Shown here: positions 63,101 to 64,000 of the stretch, piece after piece
Numbering within the stretch: the stretch's first letter is position 1
How the letters are laid out: each line of letters starts with the position of its first letter
From: Amphibalanus amphitrite
Lineage: Eukaryota > Arthropoda > Thecostraca > Balanomorpha > Balanidae
Reading direction: 5' to 3'
NCBI RefSeq assembly: GCF_019059575.1
Contig: NW_024881705.1
Coordinates: forward strand, 124,001-188,000
Length of the DNA: 64,000 nt
The notes under the pieces: generated by a model
The model's input: the letters and a program-made list of their open reading frames with translations, nothing else
The model's database searches: none
Told to the model about the DNA's origin: nothing
Translations under genes and position numbers: made by a program

Positions 63101-63411
63101 GTCGTTGCATTGAAAACGGAAAACGTGGAAACTCTTAACCCATGAAAACGTGATGCCCATTATCATCCCGTCATGGCCTGAGTGTCCGTCTGGTAGAATC
63201 CGCTCTGTCTCATGCCGCTGTGATATCTGACGTCGTCTGACGTGCCGTGCCCCACCAGTCTGATGCAGTTTGACGCGCCGCTGCGTCACAAACGCGTCAC
63301 ACTGGGCCGGTGTAACGGTGACCTGTTCCGGAGTAGGATGCTGCACGAAATGGCCAGTGAGCCGGAGCCGACATCGTGTAACAAACCGTCCCAGGTCACA
63401 CTGGAGGCCAG
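2027..63411 (+). CDS. wb: Laminin subunit alpha, alpha-1/2 (wing blister) type; 52 exons, 3' incomplete
   Basis: Secreted basement-membrane subunit that trimerises with beta and gamma chains through its coiled coil and binds receptors through its LG modules. The joined exons keep one open frame of about 2,869 codons: signal peptide (1 to about 35), LN (about 40-285), LEa (286-533), L4a (534-724), LEb (725-1279), L4b (1280-1498), LEc (1499-1693), coiled coil (1694-2252), LG1 (2253-2452), LG2 (2453-2653), LG3 (2654 to about 2840). All introns are GT-AG and every junction phase matches. Family members are usually 3,000-3,400 residues, so LG4-5 should follow outside the window. The alpha-1/2 type was chosen over alpha-3/5 because two L4 modules are present and only four complete LE repeats precede L4a. 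Introns not listed separately are 180-680 bases and show nothing beyond splice signals and simple repeats. Confidence 0.93.
5018..5160. repeat. Minisatellite, 14-18 bp unit
   Basis: About eight copies of ggagctgtgaggac, some extended by an extra ggac. It lies in intron 1 and has no coding potential of note. Confidence 0.85.
7480..8480. promoter_or_regulatory. CpG-rich patch in intron 1, possible enhancer or alternative promoter
   Basis: About 1 kb that is markedly richer in CG dinucleotides than the flanking intron. The left half has many GTGCAC palindromes (for example near 7487, 7515, 7540, 7550, 7722, 7735, 7753 and 7881). A good donor-like acag|gtgaga occurs at 8362-8371. Long open frames here look like a by-product of GC content. 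The function is inferred only. Confidence 0.3.
11930..12018 (+). CDS. wb: Laminin alpha exon 2 (LN domain start)
   Basis: Acceptor gttgcag|, donor gag|gtaagg, phase 1 to 0. Encodes [13 protein letters not shown] and NATCGTQ, the conserved LN opening of laminin alpha chains (family pattern G-L-F-P-x-x-x-N-L-A, then N-A-T-C-G). Confidence 0.92.
12019..14503 (+). other. wb: Laminin intron 2 (2.5 kb)
   Basis: No gene or recognised element was seen. A GC-rich stretch lies at about 12770-13160. Directly after the donor, a short stretch near 12069-12095 (gacgccactcgtggagcgcag) resembles the end of exon 2 and looks like a diverged partial duplication. Confidence 0.6.
14504..14698 (+). CDS. wb: Laminin alpha exon 3 (LN domain)
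   Basis: 65 codons, phase 0 to 0. Carries [25 protein letters not shown] and [10 protein letters not shown], all diagnostic LN blocks (family HPI-x-x-x-IDGT-x-x-WWQSP and the LDL-x-Q block). Confidence 0.94.
14699..15750 (+). other. wb: Laminin intron 3 (1.05 kb)
   Basis: Begins with a GGTCA-rich stretch (about 14715-14760) and contains the foldback element at 15305-15550. A long C tract precedes the exon 4 acceptor. Confidence 0.7.
15305..15550. mobile_element. Foldback MITE-like element (246 bp)
   Basis: Two arms of about 115 bp (15305-15423 and 15433-15550) are near-perfect reverse complements. Ends are taatcaagtaaagtaacc and its complement. The middle has no coding capacity. The superfamily is unclear because no decisive target duplication is visible. 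Confidence 0.8.
15751..15993 (+). CDS. wb: Laminin alpha exon 4 (LN domain)
   Basis: 81 codons, phase 0 to 0. Encodes [34 protein letters not shown] and [11 protein letters not shown], which match the core of the laminin LN domain. Confidence 0.94.
16203..16246. repeat. 23-bp direct duplication
   Basis: gggttgatgcgcattccaat occurs at 16203 and again at 16226, inside intron 4. Confidence 0.8.
16386..16646 (+). CDS. wb: Laminin alpha exon 5 (LN end, LE1 start)
   Basis: 87 codons, phase 0 to 0. LN ends with [20 protein letters not shown] and [16 protein letters not shown]1 begins with [11 protein letters not shown] near residue 286. Confidence 0.94.
16992..17225 (+). CDS. wb: Laminin alpha exon 6 (LE1-LE2)
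   Basis: 78 codons, phase 0 to 0. [18 protein letters not shown] completes LE1. [13 protein letters not shown] begins LE2, whose usual long insert ends GGGVCLNCQ. Confidence 0.94.
17504..17665 (+). CDS. wb: Laminin alpha exon 7 (LE2-LE3)
   Basis: 54 codons, phase 0 to 0. [19 protein letters not shown] finishes LE2; [19 protein letters not shown] opens LE3. Confidence 0.92.
17951..18106 (+). CDS. wb: Laminin alpha exon 8 (LE3-LE4)
   Basis: 52 codons, phase 0 to 0. [19 protein letters not shown], then [18 protein letters not shown] and CLCK, standard eight-cysteine spacing. Confidence 0.93.
18178..18655. mobile_element. TTAA-flanked MITE (478 bp)
   Basis: Ends agggactctcccacctt and the reverse complement of aaggtgggagggtccct form about 17-bp inverted repeats, bounded on both sides by TTAA (18174-18177 and 18656-18659). 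TTAA duplications are typical of piggyBac- and Kolobok-type transposases. No transposase frame, so non-autonomous. It lies in intron 8. Confidence 0.8.
18940..19080 (+). CDS. wb: Laminin alpha exon 9 (LE4, first half of LE5)
   Basis: 47 codons, phase 0 to 0. [18 protein letters not shown], then [19 protein letters not shown], the classic LE5 half that is interrupted by the L4 module. Confidence 0.94.
19444..19704 (+). CDS. wb: Laminin alpha exon 10 (L4a, contains RGD)
   Basis: 87 codons, phase 0 to 0. Start of the first L4 (laminin IV type A) module: [20 protein letters not shown] is the conserved L4 core. An RGD tripeptide (residues about 604-606, bases 19654-19662) lies near the exon end. 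Confidence 0.94.
20013..20117 (+). CDS. wb: Laminin alpha exon 11 (L4a)
   Basis: 35 codons, phase 0 to 0. [20 protein letters not shown], middle of L4a. The following intron starts with a TGAA microsatellite. Confidence 0.9.
20136..20212. repeat. (TGAA)n microsatellite, about 19 units
   Basis: Pure TGAA repeat starting 19 bases after the exon 11 donor. Confidence 0.95.
20369..20505 (+). CDS. wb: Laminin alpha exon 12 (L4a)
   Basis: 45 codons plus 2, phase 0 to 2. [20 protein letters not shown] is the conserved L4 stretch (family pattern R-x-x-F-M-x-x-L-x-x-V-x-x-L-L-I-R-A-x-Y). Confidence 0.93.
20777..21002 (+). CDS. wb: Laminin alpha exon 13 (L4a end, LE5 second half, LEb)
   Basis: Phase 2 to 0. 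L4a ends with the [19 protein letters not shown] block that resumes the interrupted LE. Next repeat begins [20 protein letters not shown]. Confidence 0.94.
21603..21820 (+). CDS. wb: Laminin alpha exon 14 (LEb)
   Basis: Phase 0 to 2. [19 protein letters not shown], then [14 protein letters not shown] and a [15 protein letters not shown] ending; LE repeats in normal spacing. Confidence 0.93.
22430..22638 (+). CDS. wb: Laminin alpha exon 15 (LEb)
   Basis: Phase 2 to 1. [20 protein letters not shown], then [22 protein letters not shown] repeat. Confidence 0.92.
22927..23033 (+). CDS. wb: Laminin alpha exon 16 (LEb)
   Basis: Phase 1 to 0. [20 protein letters not shown] and CDRCQ; half of an LE repeat. 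Confidence 0.92.
23310..23490 (+). CDS. wb: Laminin alpha exon 17 (LEb)
   Basis: 60 codons plus 1, phase 0 to 1. [20 protein letters not shown], then [14 protein letters not shown]. The donor at 23491 is followed by two further donor-like copies (23514 and 23536). The last exon before the internal start exon. Confidence 0.92.
23480..23550 (+). repeat. Tandem copies of the exon 17 donor, 22-23 bp unit
   Basis: Three copies of a unit like gggctgygtcg|gtgrgtacc, with donor GTs at 23491, 23514 and 23536. The third site lies 45 bases downstream, which keeps frame (15 extra residues without a stop). Confidence 0.75.
24989..26326. mobile_element. TA-flanked non-autonomous DNA transposon (1.3 kb)
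   Basis: Inverted ends: gggtagtgtggggtaatttg at the left, and the reverse complement of caaattaccccaccctaccc at the right, with TA on both sides (24987-24988 and 26327-26328). Internal copies of gtggggtaatttgaacat occur at about 25197 and, inverted, at about 25940 and 26284. TA flanks suggest the Tc1/mariner group, but no transposase frame is present. Confidence 0.75.
28000..29123 (+). promoter_or_regulatory. GC-rich upstream region of the internal start exon, candidate internal promoter
   Basis: CpG-rich sequence, strongest at 28000-28240 and 28870-29120. Includes (ggacagt)-type minisatellites at about 28553-28612 and 28826-28856 and a perfect 12-bp hairpin at 28764-28795. No TATA box seen; TCAGT initiator-like words occur near 28750-28860. 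Confidence 0.35.
28553..28612. repeat. Minisatellite, about 10-bp unit
   Basis: Repeats of tggacagtggacactggaca. A second short array of the same unit lies at 28826-28856. Confidence 0.8.
29124..29241 (+). CDS. Alternative first coding exon with signal peptide (internal start of laminin alpha)
   Basis: ATG at 29124 in good context (gacc ATG tgg). It is followed by [20 protein letters not shown], a textbook signal peptide with likely cleavage before QYLRS, then about 19 residues ([20 protein letters not shown]). A strong donor, tacg|gtgagt, closes it after 39 codons plus 1 base, i.e. phase 1. The next laminin exon at 34109 needs exactly one carried base, and joining the two gives an open frame into the LEb repeat [15 protein letters not shown]. 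The product would lack LN, LEa, L4a and the first LEb repeats, like vertebrate alpha-3A and alpha-4. It could instead belong to another small secreted gene whose later exons I cannot see. Confidence 0.62.
32355..32420. repeat. Minisatellite, about 20-bp unit
   Basis: Three to four copies of tcccacactcccatcccgag. Confidence 0.85.
33059..33142. repeat. Minisatellite, 21-bp unit, four copies
   Basis: Copies start with cacgtccmttccagagct and differ at single bases. Confidence 0.9.
34109..34215 (+). CDS. wb: Laminin alpha exon 18 (LEb)
   Basis: Phase 1 to 0. [20 protein letters not shown] and [14 protein letters not shown]. The first exon shared by the long form and the proposed short form. Confidence 0.93.
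34942..35016 (+). pseudogene. Partial duplicate of the exon 19 acceptor and 5' part
   Basis: Bases 34942-35016 repeat 35041-35115 with about 10 differences, a 99-bp offset. The copy keeps an AG acceptor at 34960-34961 and codes for [19 protein letters not shown], then reaches a stop after 20 codons (about 35022). It is a decoy or dead exon fragment. Confidence 0.85.
35061..35244 (+). CDS. wb: Laminin alpha exon 19 (LEb)
   Basis: Phase 0 to 1. [38 protein letters not shown] and [13 protein letters not shown]. The acceptor at 35059-35060 was chosen over the duplicate upstream because only this copy stays open. Confidence 0.93.
36156..36295 (+). CDS. wb: Laminin alpha exon 20 (LEb)
   Basis: Phase 1 to 0. 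[18 protein letters not shown] and [19 protein letters not shown] repeat with a short first loop. Confidence 0.92.
36598..36689 (+). CDS. wb: Laminin alpha exon 21 (LEb)
   Basis: Phase 0 to 2. [20 protein letters not shown] and CFDGFGGQR. Its donor (36690) is the first of seven tandem copies; the first is used here because the carried AG plus G of exon 22 restores Arg before CDRC. Confidence 0.9.
36683..36905 (+). repeat. 34-bp minisatellite that repeats the exon 21 donor
   Basis: Six and a half copies, each holding cagag|gtgggt. Donor GTs fall at 36690, 36724, 36758, 36792, 36826, 36860 and 36894. The unit is G/C-rich and has no stop in any + frame. Confidence 0.93.
37157..37286 (+). CDS. 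wb: Laminin alpha exon 22 (LEb)
   Basis: Phase 2 to 0. [20 protein letters not shown], then [18 protein letters not shown]. Confidence 0.92.
37626..37766 (+). CDS. wb: Laminin alpha exon 23 (LEb, half LE before L4b)
   Basis: 47 codons, phase 0 to 0. [20 protein letters not shown], then [19 protein letters not shown], the LE half that precedes the second L4. Confidence 0.93.
38319..38432 (+). CDS. wb: Laminin alpha exon 24 (L4b start)
   Basis: 38 codons, phase 0 to 0. [20 protein letters not shown] and [14 protein letters not shown]. Poorly conserved start of L4b. Acceptor tttcag| is strong, and donor cac|gtacga is weaker. Confidence 0.75.
38433..39678 (+). other. wb: Laminin intron 24 (1.25 kb)
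   Basis: Nothing recognised. The first 700 bases are rich in short GCAC/CGCAC words; a C tract precedes the acceptor. Confidence 0.6.
39679..39852 (+). CDS. wb: Laminin alpha exon 25 (L4b)
   Basis: 58 codons, phase 0 to 0. [20 protein letters not shown] and [15 protein letters not shown], the L4 core. Confidence 0.92.
39868..40086. repeat. (TGAA)n microsatellite, two blocks
   Basis: Starts 16 bases after the exon 25 donor; a pure block to about 39938, a degenerate middle, and a second pure block at about 40035-40084. Confidence 0.95.
40260..40432 (+). CDS. wb: Laminin alpha exon 26 (L4b)
   Basis: Phase 0 to 2. [17 protein letters not shown] and [18 protein letters not shown]4 module. Confidence 0.92.
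40685..40819 (+). CDS. wb: Laminin alpha exon 27 (L4b)
   Basis: Phase 2 to 2. [20 protein letters not shown] and [19 protein letters not shown], conserved L4 stretch. The donor at 40820 is duplicated 67 bp downstream. Confidence 0.93.
40814..40950 (+). repeat. 67-bp tandem duplication including the exon 27 donor
   Basis: Two near-identical copies beginning ggccgagtgagttctgg at 40814 and 40881, then a partial third. Donor GTs at 40820 and 40887. Confidence 0.92.
41496..41610 (+). CDS. wb: Laminin alpha exon 28 (L4b end, LE resumes)
   Basis: Phase 2 to 0. [19 protein letters not shown], then [16 protein letters not shown], where the interrupted LE repeat resumes. Confidence 0.93.
41886..42026 (+). 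CDS. wb: Laminin alpha exon 29 (LEc)
   Basis: 47 codons, phase 0 to 0. [16 protein letters not shown], then [20 protein letters not shown]. The donor at 42027 is the first of about eight tandem copies. Confidence 0.92.
42002..42330 (+). repeat. 37-bp tandem repeat that copies the end of exon 29 and its donor
   Basis: Copies of cactgtcag|gtgagcgaact with GTs at 42027, 42064, 42100, 42137, 42174, 42211, 42248 and 42287, separated by gaccccgacaccgg-like spacers copied from the exon. A ninth copy is degenerate. Confidence 0.93.
42648..42844 (+). CDS. wb: Laminin alpha exon 30 (LEc)
   Basis: Phase 0 to 2. [32 protein letters not shown] and [14 protein letters not shown]. Confidence 0.93.
42913..42971. 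repeat. (TGAA)n microsatellite
   Basis: About 14 units, 69 bases after the exon 30 donor. Confidence 0.95.
43116..43309 (+). CDS. wb: Laminin alpha exon 31 (last LEc repeats)
   Basis: Phase 2 to 1. [20 protein letters not shown], then [16 protein letters not shown] and [13 protein letters not shown]. Confidence 0.93.
43614..43852 (+). CDS. wb: Laminin alpha exon 32 (start of coiled-coil domain II)
   Basis: Phase 1 to 0. [17 protein letters not shown] marks the end of LEc and start of the helical region; Cys pair fits the interchain bonds near the arm junction. Confidence 0.92.
44094..44205 (+). CDS. wb: Laminin alpha exon 33 (coiled coil)
   Basis: Phase 0 to 1. [20 protein letters not shown], heptad-like, no cysteines. 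Confidence 0.87.
44475..44776 (+). CDS. wb: Laminin alpha exon 34 (coiled coil)
   Basis: 101 codons, phase 1 to 0. Leu/Ala/Glu-rich heptads, for example [20 protein letters not shown] and [19 protein letters not shown]. Confidence 0.9.
44992..45156 (+). CDS. wb: Laminin alpha exon 35 (coiled coil)
   Basis: 55 codons, phase 0 to 0. [20 protein letters not shown]; a single Cys in LGNMCDGTL. Confidence 0.88.
45426..45586 (+). CDS. wb: Laminin alpha exon 36 (coiled coil)
   Basis: Phase 0 to 2. [20 protein letters not shown] and [15 protein letters not shown]. Confidence 0.88.
45838..45983. repeat. About 60-bp tandem repeat, left part of a split array
   Basis: Units contain gcggcacagcatcattcagg and cgccatctattg. 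The array resumes in the same direction at 48483-48710. Confidence 0.85.
46871..47110 (-). pseudogene. Coding-like fragment in the left arm of the palindrome
   Basis: A short frame with [20 protein letters not shown] and [10 protein letters not shown], nearly the same as the product of the opposite arm. It looks like the C-terminal remnant of a protein; the family is not recognised. Broken, with no start of its own. Confidence 0.4.
47089..47457 (+). pseudogene. Coding-like fragment in the right arm of the palindrome
   Basis: The mirror copy: [20 protein letters not shown] and [20 protein letters not shown]. Differences from the left copy spare the reading frame over about 60 residues. Confidence 0.4.
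48483..48710. repeat. About 60-bp tandem repeat, right part of the split array
   Basis: Three to four units with caggcg, ccgccatctat and ccatgcggcacagcatcatt. Confidence 0.88.
48756..48894 (+). CDS. wb: Laminin alpha exon 37 (coiled coil)
   Basis: Phase 2 to 0. [20 protein letters not shown] and [20 protein letters not shown]. Confidence 0.9.
49122..49220 (+). CDS. wb: Laminin alpha exon 38 (coiled coil)
   Basis: 33 codons, phase 0 to 0. [20 protein letters not shown]. Confidence 0.88.
49434..49560 (+). CDS. wb: Laminin alpha exon 39 (coiled coil)
   Basis: Phase 0 to 1. [20 protein letters not shown]; acceptor caccag|. Confidence 0.85.
49738..49914 (+). CDS. wb: Laminin alpha exon 40 (coiled coil)
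   Basis: Phase 1 to 1. [20 protein letters not shown] and [20 protein letters not shown]. Confidence 0.88.
50306..50460 (+). CDS. wb: Laminin alpha exon 41 (end of coiled coil)
   Basis: Phase 1 to 0. [20 protein letters not shown] and [14 protein letters not shown], matching the family end of domain I just before LG1. Confidence 0.92.
50825..50992 (+). CDS. wb: Laminin alpha exon 42 (LG1 start)
   Basis: 56 codons, phase 0 to 0. [19 protein letters not shown], then [15 protein letters not shown], typical LG opening strands. Confidence 0.92.
51312..51466 (+). CDS. wb: Laminin alpha exon 43 (LG1)
   Basis: Phase 0 to 2. [20 protein letters not shown] and [11 protein letters not shown]. Confidence 0.93.
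51759..51935 (+). CDS. wb: Laminin alpha exon 44 (LG1)
   Basis: Phase 2 to 2. [10 protein letters not shown] and [13 protein letters not shown]. Confidence 0.92.
52122..52223 (+). CDS. wb: Laminin alpha exon 45 (LG1 end)
   Basis: Phase 2 to 2. [20 protein letters not shown] and [11 protein letters not shown], with the conserved Cys pair closing LG1. Confidence 0.93.
52435..52609 (+). CDS. wb: Laminin alpha exon 46 (LG2 start)
   Basis: Phase 2 to 0. [20 protein letters not shown] and [16 protein letters not shown]. Confidence 0.93.
52918..53065 (+). CDS. wb: Laminin alpha exon 47 (LG2)
   Basis: Phase 0 to 1. [19 protein letters not shown]. The next intron (47) carries the LTR element. Confidence 0.92.
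53449..54063 (-). repeat. 3' LTR of the BEL/Pao element (615 bp)
   Basis: In element orientation starts tgttgtgaaatg and ends agagtcgcaaca. Same length as, and no difference seen from, the copy at 57245-57859. Confidence 0.93.
54064..54075 (-). other. Polypurine tract of the LTR element
   Basis: A purine run on the minus strand directly before the 3' LTR, the expected plus-strand primer site. Confidence 0.75.
54621..57134 (-). CDS. Gag-protease polyprotein of BEL/Pao element, fused to Pol C-terminus
   Basis: 837 residues from the ATG at 57134 (an in-frame TTG upstream was not used). In order: Gag region with the DUF1759-type core (about 115-270; [19 protein letters not shown]), two Cys/His clusters (about 320-400; [14 protein letters not shown] and [14 protein letters not shown]), then a retropepsin-like domain with [12 protein letters not shown] near 515. 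The usual DSG/DTG is DGG here, which may affect catalysis. The last 60 residues ([20 protein letters not shown]) resemble the DUF5641 segment normally found at the end of BEL/Pao Pol after the integrase. A deletion of about 1,000 codons in frame is the simplest explanation. Family assignment is from motif pattern. Confidence 0.85.
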   Translation of the reverse strand: MEELIATRTRLRSKATKLCNDLKACRQEDQRSLDQDQLALKIHHVEKLLGELQGTQIQLDKVGQSDETSHIQMMEDEIFLSSRVLARLEKAAEARGVPVPGNSTANSEFKSSLAVKIPVFGGDIMKWSEFWELFMVSVHQNPGFEDVQKFVVLKSHLAGAALQAIQGIPVSGNGYAEAVAVLKERFDRSELCRETLMRELLNMPAVRSNDLRALRSLTDHIAAHTRALNSLGVTSDSFSSLLLPMVKEKLPESWRVEWARQGKTQFADFLEFLQQEIRVQEYARGVAAPDAPSRSPNSAASVAATLNAQRMPRASNKLCPACCSGTHPLPQCRSFLKMDPEARWRVASASMACYCCLIGGHRARSCRAGGCSECGRNHHVLLHRHSDAHSPQYPGVGVAPTTGADVPSPAGLRPRGAEVRPQDGHLETGQRPSSSGPPQPAAAAQAPPVGPFRPETVPISTAGARTESRDFNVGRHRYQAGGGNIGNCFFQTALVRAGDPQNGRMVRLLLDGGSDSSYIRSSLAEELGLPVVSTGTFSCIGFQEKLEEPREYDRVRIDLNSRFDDGHVTIDLWSTERVCSPLPVPSLSKLPGQMPEMMADDFKGGEIDLLIGIDNLYRIVQWEQVGVGDGLRAVATVFGYVMHGCHTHSDRCEDSLCRRTENLAMRTTAGRLGEESVGPHDGEMTDMLVDPVLEPGRGLTVTDCVPASHKEPPITETGGGRTVADCGLASDSELSPASDGVASLHRGARYDRVDRVRRRRRRHRRVDAHLTDCWKQAVLRAWTLSPRGRPTRLPKVGDVFRVHSDRHRGRWPLVLAERQISGPGRHGRADRRCVPDN
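57245..57859 (-). repeat. 5' LTR of the BEL/Pao element (615 bp)
   Basis: Copy of 53449-54063. The Gag start lies 110 bases inside it; the leader (57135-57244) should hold the primer-binding site, whose tRNA I could not identify. Confidence 0.93.
58990..59372. repeat. Satellite of ctaccactacc-type units
   Basis: Mixed 6- and 12-bp units of cctacc and actacc over about 380 bases. Confidence 0.93.
59745..60070 (-). mobile_element. Unclassified interspersed repeat, copy 1
   Basis: Reverse complement starts ctactatactatttgtagaa, continues gaaactctgtctgtctgtgt and contains ttcgcacgtggcacgccctg. A diverged second copy lies in the + direction at about 63600-63935. Confidence 0.6.
60241..60518 (+). 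CDS. wb: Laminin alpha exon 48 (LG2 end)
   Basis: Phase 1 to 0. [20 protein letters not shown] and [13 protein letters not shown], typical LG2 end strands; the Cys of ARECGRQ pairs with GCVEDL. Confidence 0.93.
60858..60998 (+). CDS. wb: Laminin alpha exon 49 (LG3 start)
   Basis: 47 codons, phase 0 to 0. [15 protein letters not shown] and [18 protein letters not shown]. The acceptor ccggcag| at 60856-60857 is the phase-compatible choice; first residues LMKTA are less certain. Confidence 0.82.
60999..62356 (+). other. wb: Laminin intron 49 (1.4 kb)
   Basis: A 10-bp gggtacaat repeat at about 62008-62055. Other short frames are not recognised. Confidence 0.6.
62357..62523 (+). CDS. wb: Laminin alpha exon 50 (LG3)
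   Basis: Phase 0 to 2. [20 protein letters not shown] and [17 protein letters not shown]. Confidence 0.93.
62748..62936 (+). CDS. wb: Laminin alpha exon 51 (LG3)
   Basis: Phase 2 to 2. [14 protein letters not shown] and [14 protein letters not shown], the LG3 closing strands. Confidence 0.93.
63259..63411 (+). CDS. wb: Laminin alpha exon 52 (LG3 end, LG3-LG4 linker)
   Basis: Phase 2 to 2. [20 protein letters not shown], then the linker [19 protein letters not shown]. The donor agg|tgagac is followed by the window end, so LG4 and LG5 are outside. Confidence 0.9.
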
Positions 63412-64000
63412 GTGAGACGGCGAAAATCGTGTTTGAAGGCAGATTAAGTAGGTAGCATGACTTTTGTAATGGTATCTTTGATCTTCCGTAAGTCTTAAAA
63501 AAGTTCTTAAAATTCTTAGCGTATTTATTTACCCTGGCTGTTTTATGAATCTGATATTAGTTAGCGCATATAGCTCTCGTGCGCATTGCGTTGCATATCT
63601 AACTTACTATTCAAACAGAATCCGTCTGTGAGTCTGTGAGTCTGTGTGTCCGCACATCGTGTAGTGGGTTCAATTTGTTACGGCTACAGGGCAGACGGTA
63701 CGACGTAGGGGGCTGAAATTTGCACACCTTATAGGTGACAGAACGGGTCAGCGCCTTTTCTAGGTTCCGACTCGCTGGGGTGCACGGTTCGCGCGTGGCG
63801 CGCGCTGGAAGAACGCCAATGAAATTTTGATCGGTTCGTAGATCTTCATTGAGAGCCGGGGTCGACAAACTTTGTGGATAAATGCATGCCGATCGGTGGC
63901 GGGTGCCTCGCATTGGCGGATGGGCAAGTTTTTAATTTGAATAAAAAGTGGCGAGAGAATGTGTTGATTTTCCGTTCGATGGAAACAGTTTGTGATACGA
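63412..64000 (+). other. wb: Start of laminin intron 52 (window ends inside it)
   Basis: Contains the second copy of the unclassified repeat (about 63600-63935) and no coding sequence. Confidence 0.7.
63600..63935 (+). mobile_element. Unclassified interspersed repeat, copy 2
   Basis: Begins cttactattcaaacagaatc, then gtctgtgagtctgtgtgtcc, and later ggttcgcgcgtggcgcgcgc and catgccgatcggtggcgggt. It lines up with the reverse complement of 59745-60070 across its length. Confidence 0.6.

Noticed and set aside
1..64000. CRISPR arrays, operons or bacterial systems
   Set aside because: The window is eukaryotic, intron-rich sequence; tandem repeats lack spacer structure.

Overview
The window is eukaryotic and is filled almost entirely by one gene on the + strand: a laminin alpha chain of the alpha-1/2 type, the arthropod wing blister (wb) class. 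I joined 52 coding exons by matching splice sites and reading phase. They give about 2,869 residues running from an ATG at 2027 to a donor at 63411; the 3' end (LG4, LG5, stop and poly(A) site) lies beyond the window. The domain order is signal peptide, LN, LEa repeats, L4a, LEb repeats, L4b, LEc repeats, coiled coil (domains II/I), LG1, LG2 and LG3. The two L4 modules, four complete LE repeats before the first L4, and an RGD in L4a fit the alpha-1/2 (wb) class. The exons are GC-rich and far more numerous than in flies. The organism is probably an intron-rich arthropod, perhaps a crustacean, but the taxon is inference only. || Layout: 1-1400 holds a repeat with inverted ends and clusters of nuclear-receptor half-sites. 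1700-2026 is a GC-rich promoter with a TATA-like box and an initiator. 2027-2144 is the signal-peptide exon, followed by a 9.8-kb intron with a CpG-rich patch near 7.5-8.5 kb. 11930-16646 encodes LN, 16992-19080 LEa, 19444-20840 L4a, and 20841-23490 the first LEb repeats. A 10.6-kb intron follows, and inside it (29124-29241) is a second, well-formed signal-peptide exon. It ends in exactly the phase accepted by the next laminin exon, which suggests an internal promoter and a short laminin alpha lacking LN, LEa and L4a. 34109-37766 is the rest of LEb, 38319-41560 L4b, 41561-43309 LEc, 43614-50460 the coiled coil, and 50825-63411 LG1-3. || Mobile DNA sits in the introns: a BEL/Pao LTR element with apparently identical 615-bp LTRs and a 5-bp target duplication (53449-57859), which lost its reverse transcriptase, RNase H and integrase core; a 2.5-kb palindromic TA-flanked element (45986-48480); a TTAA-flanked MITE (18178-18655); a foldback element (15305-15550); and a TA-flanked element (24989-26326). 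|| The most unusual pattern is that the 5' splice sites of four exons (17, 21, 27 and 29) have been copied in tandem, up to eight times, and the acceptor and start of exon 19 have been copied once. No other protein-coding gene is convincingly present.
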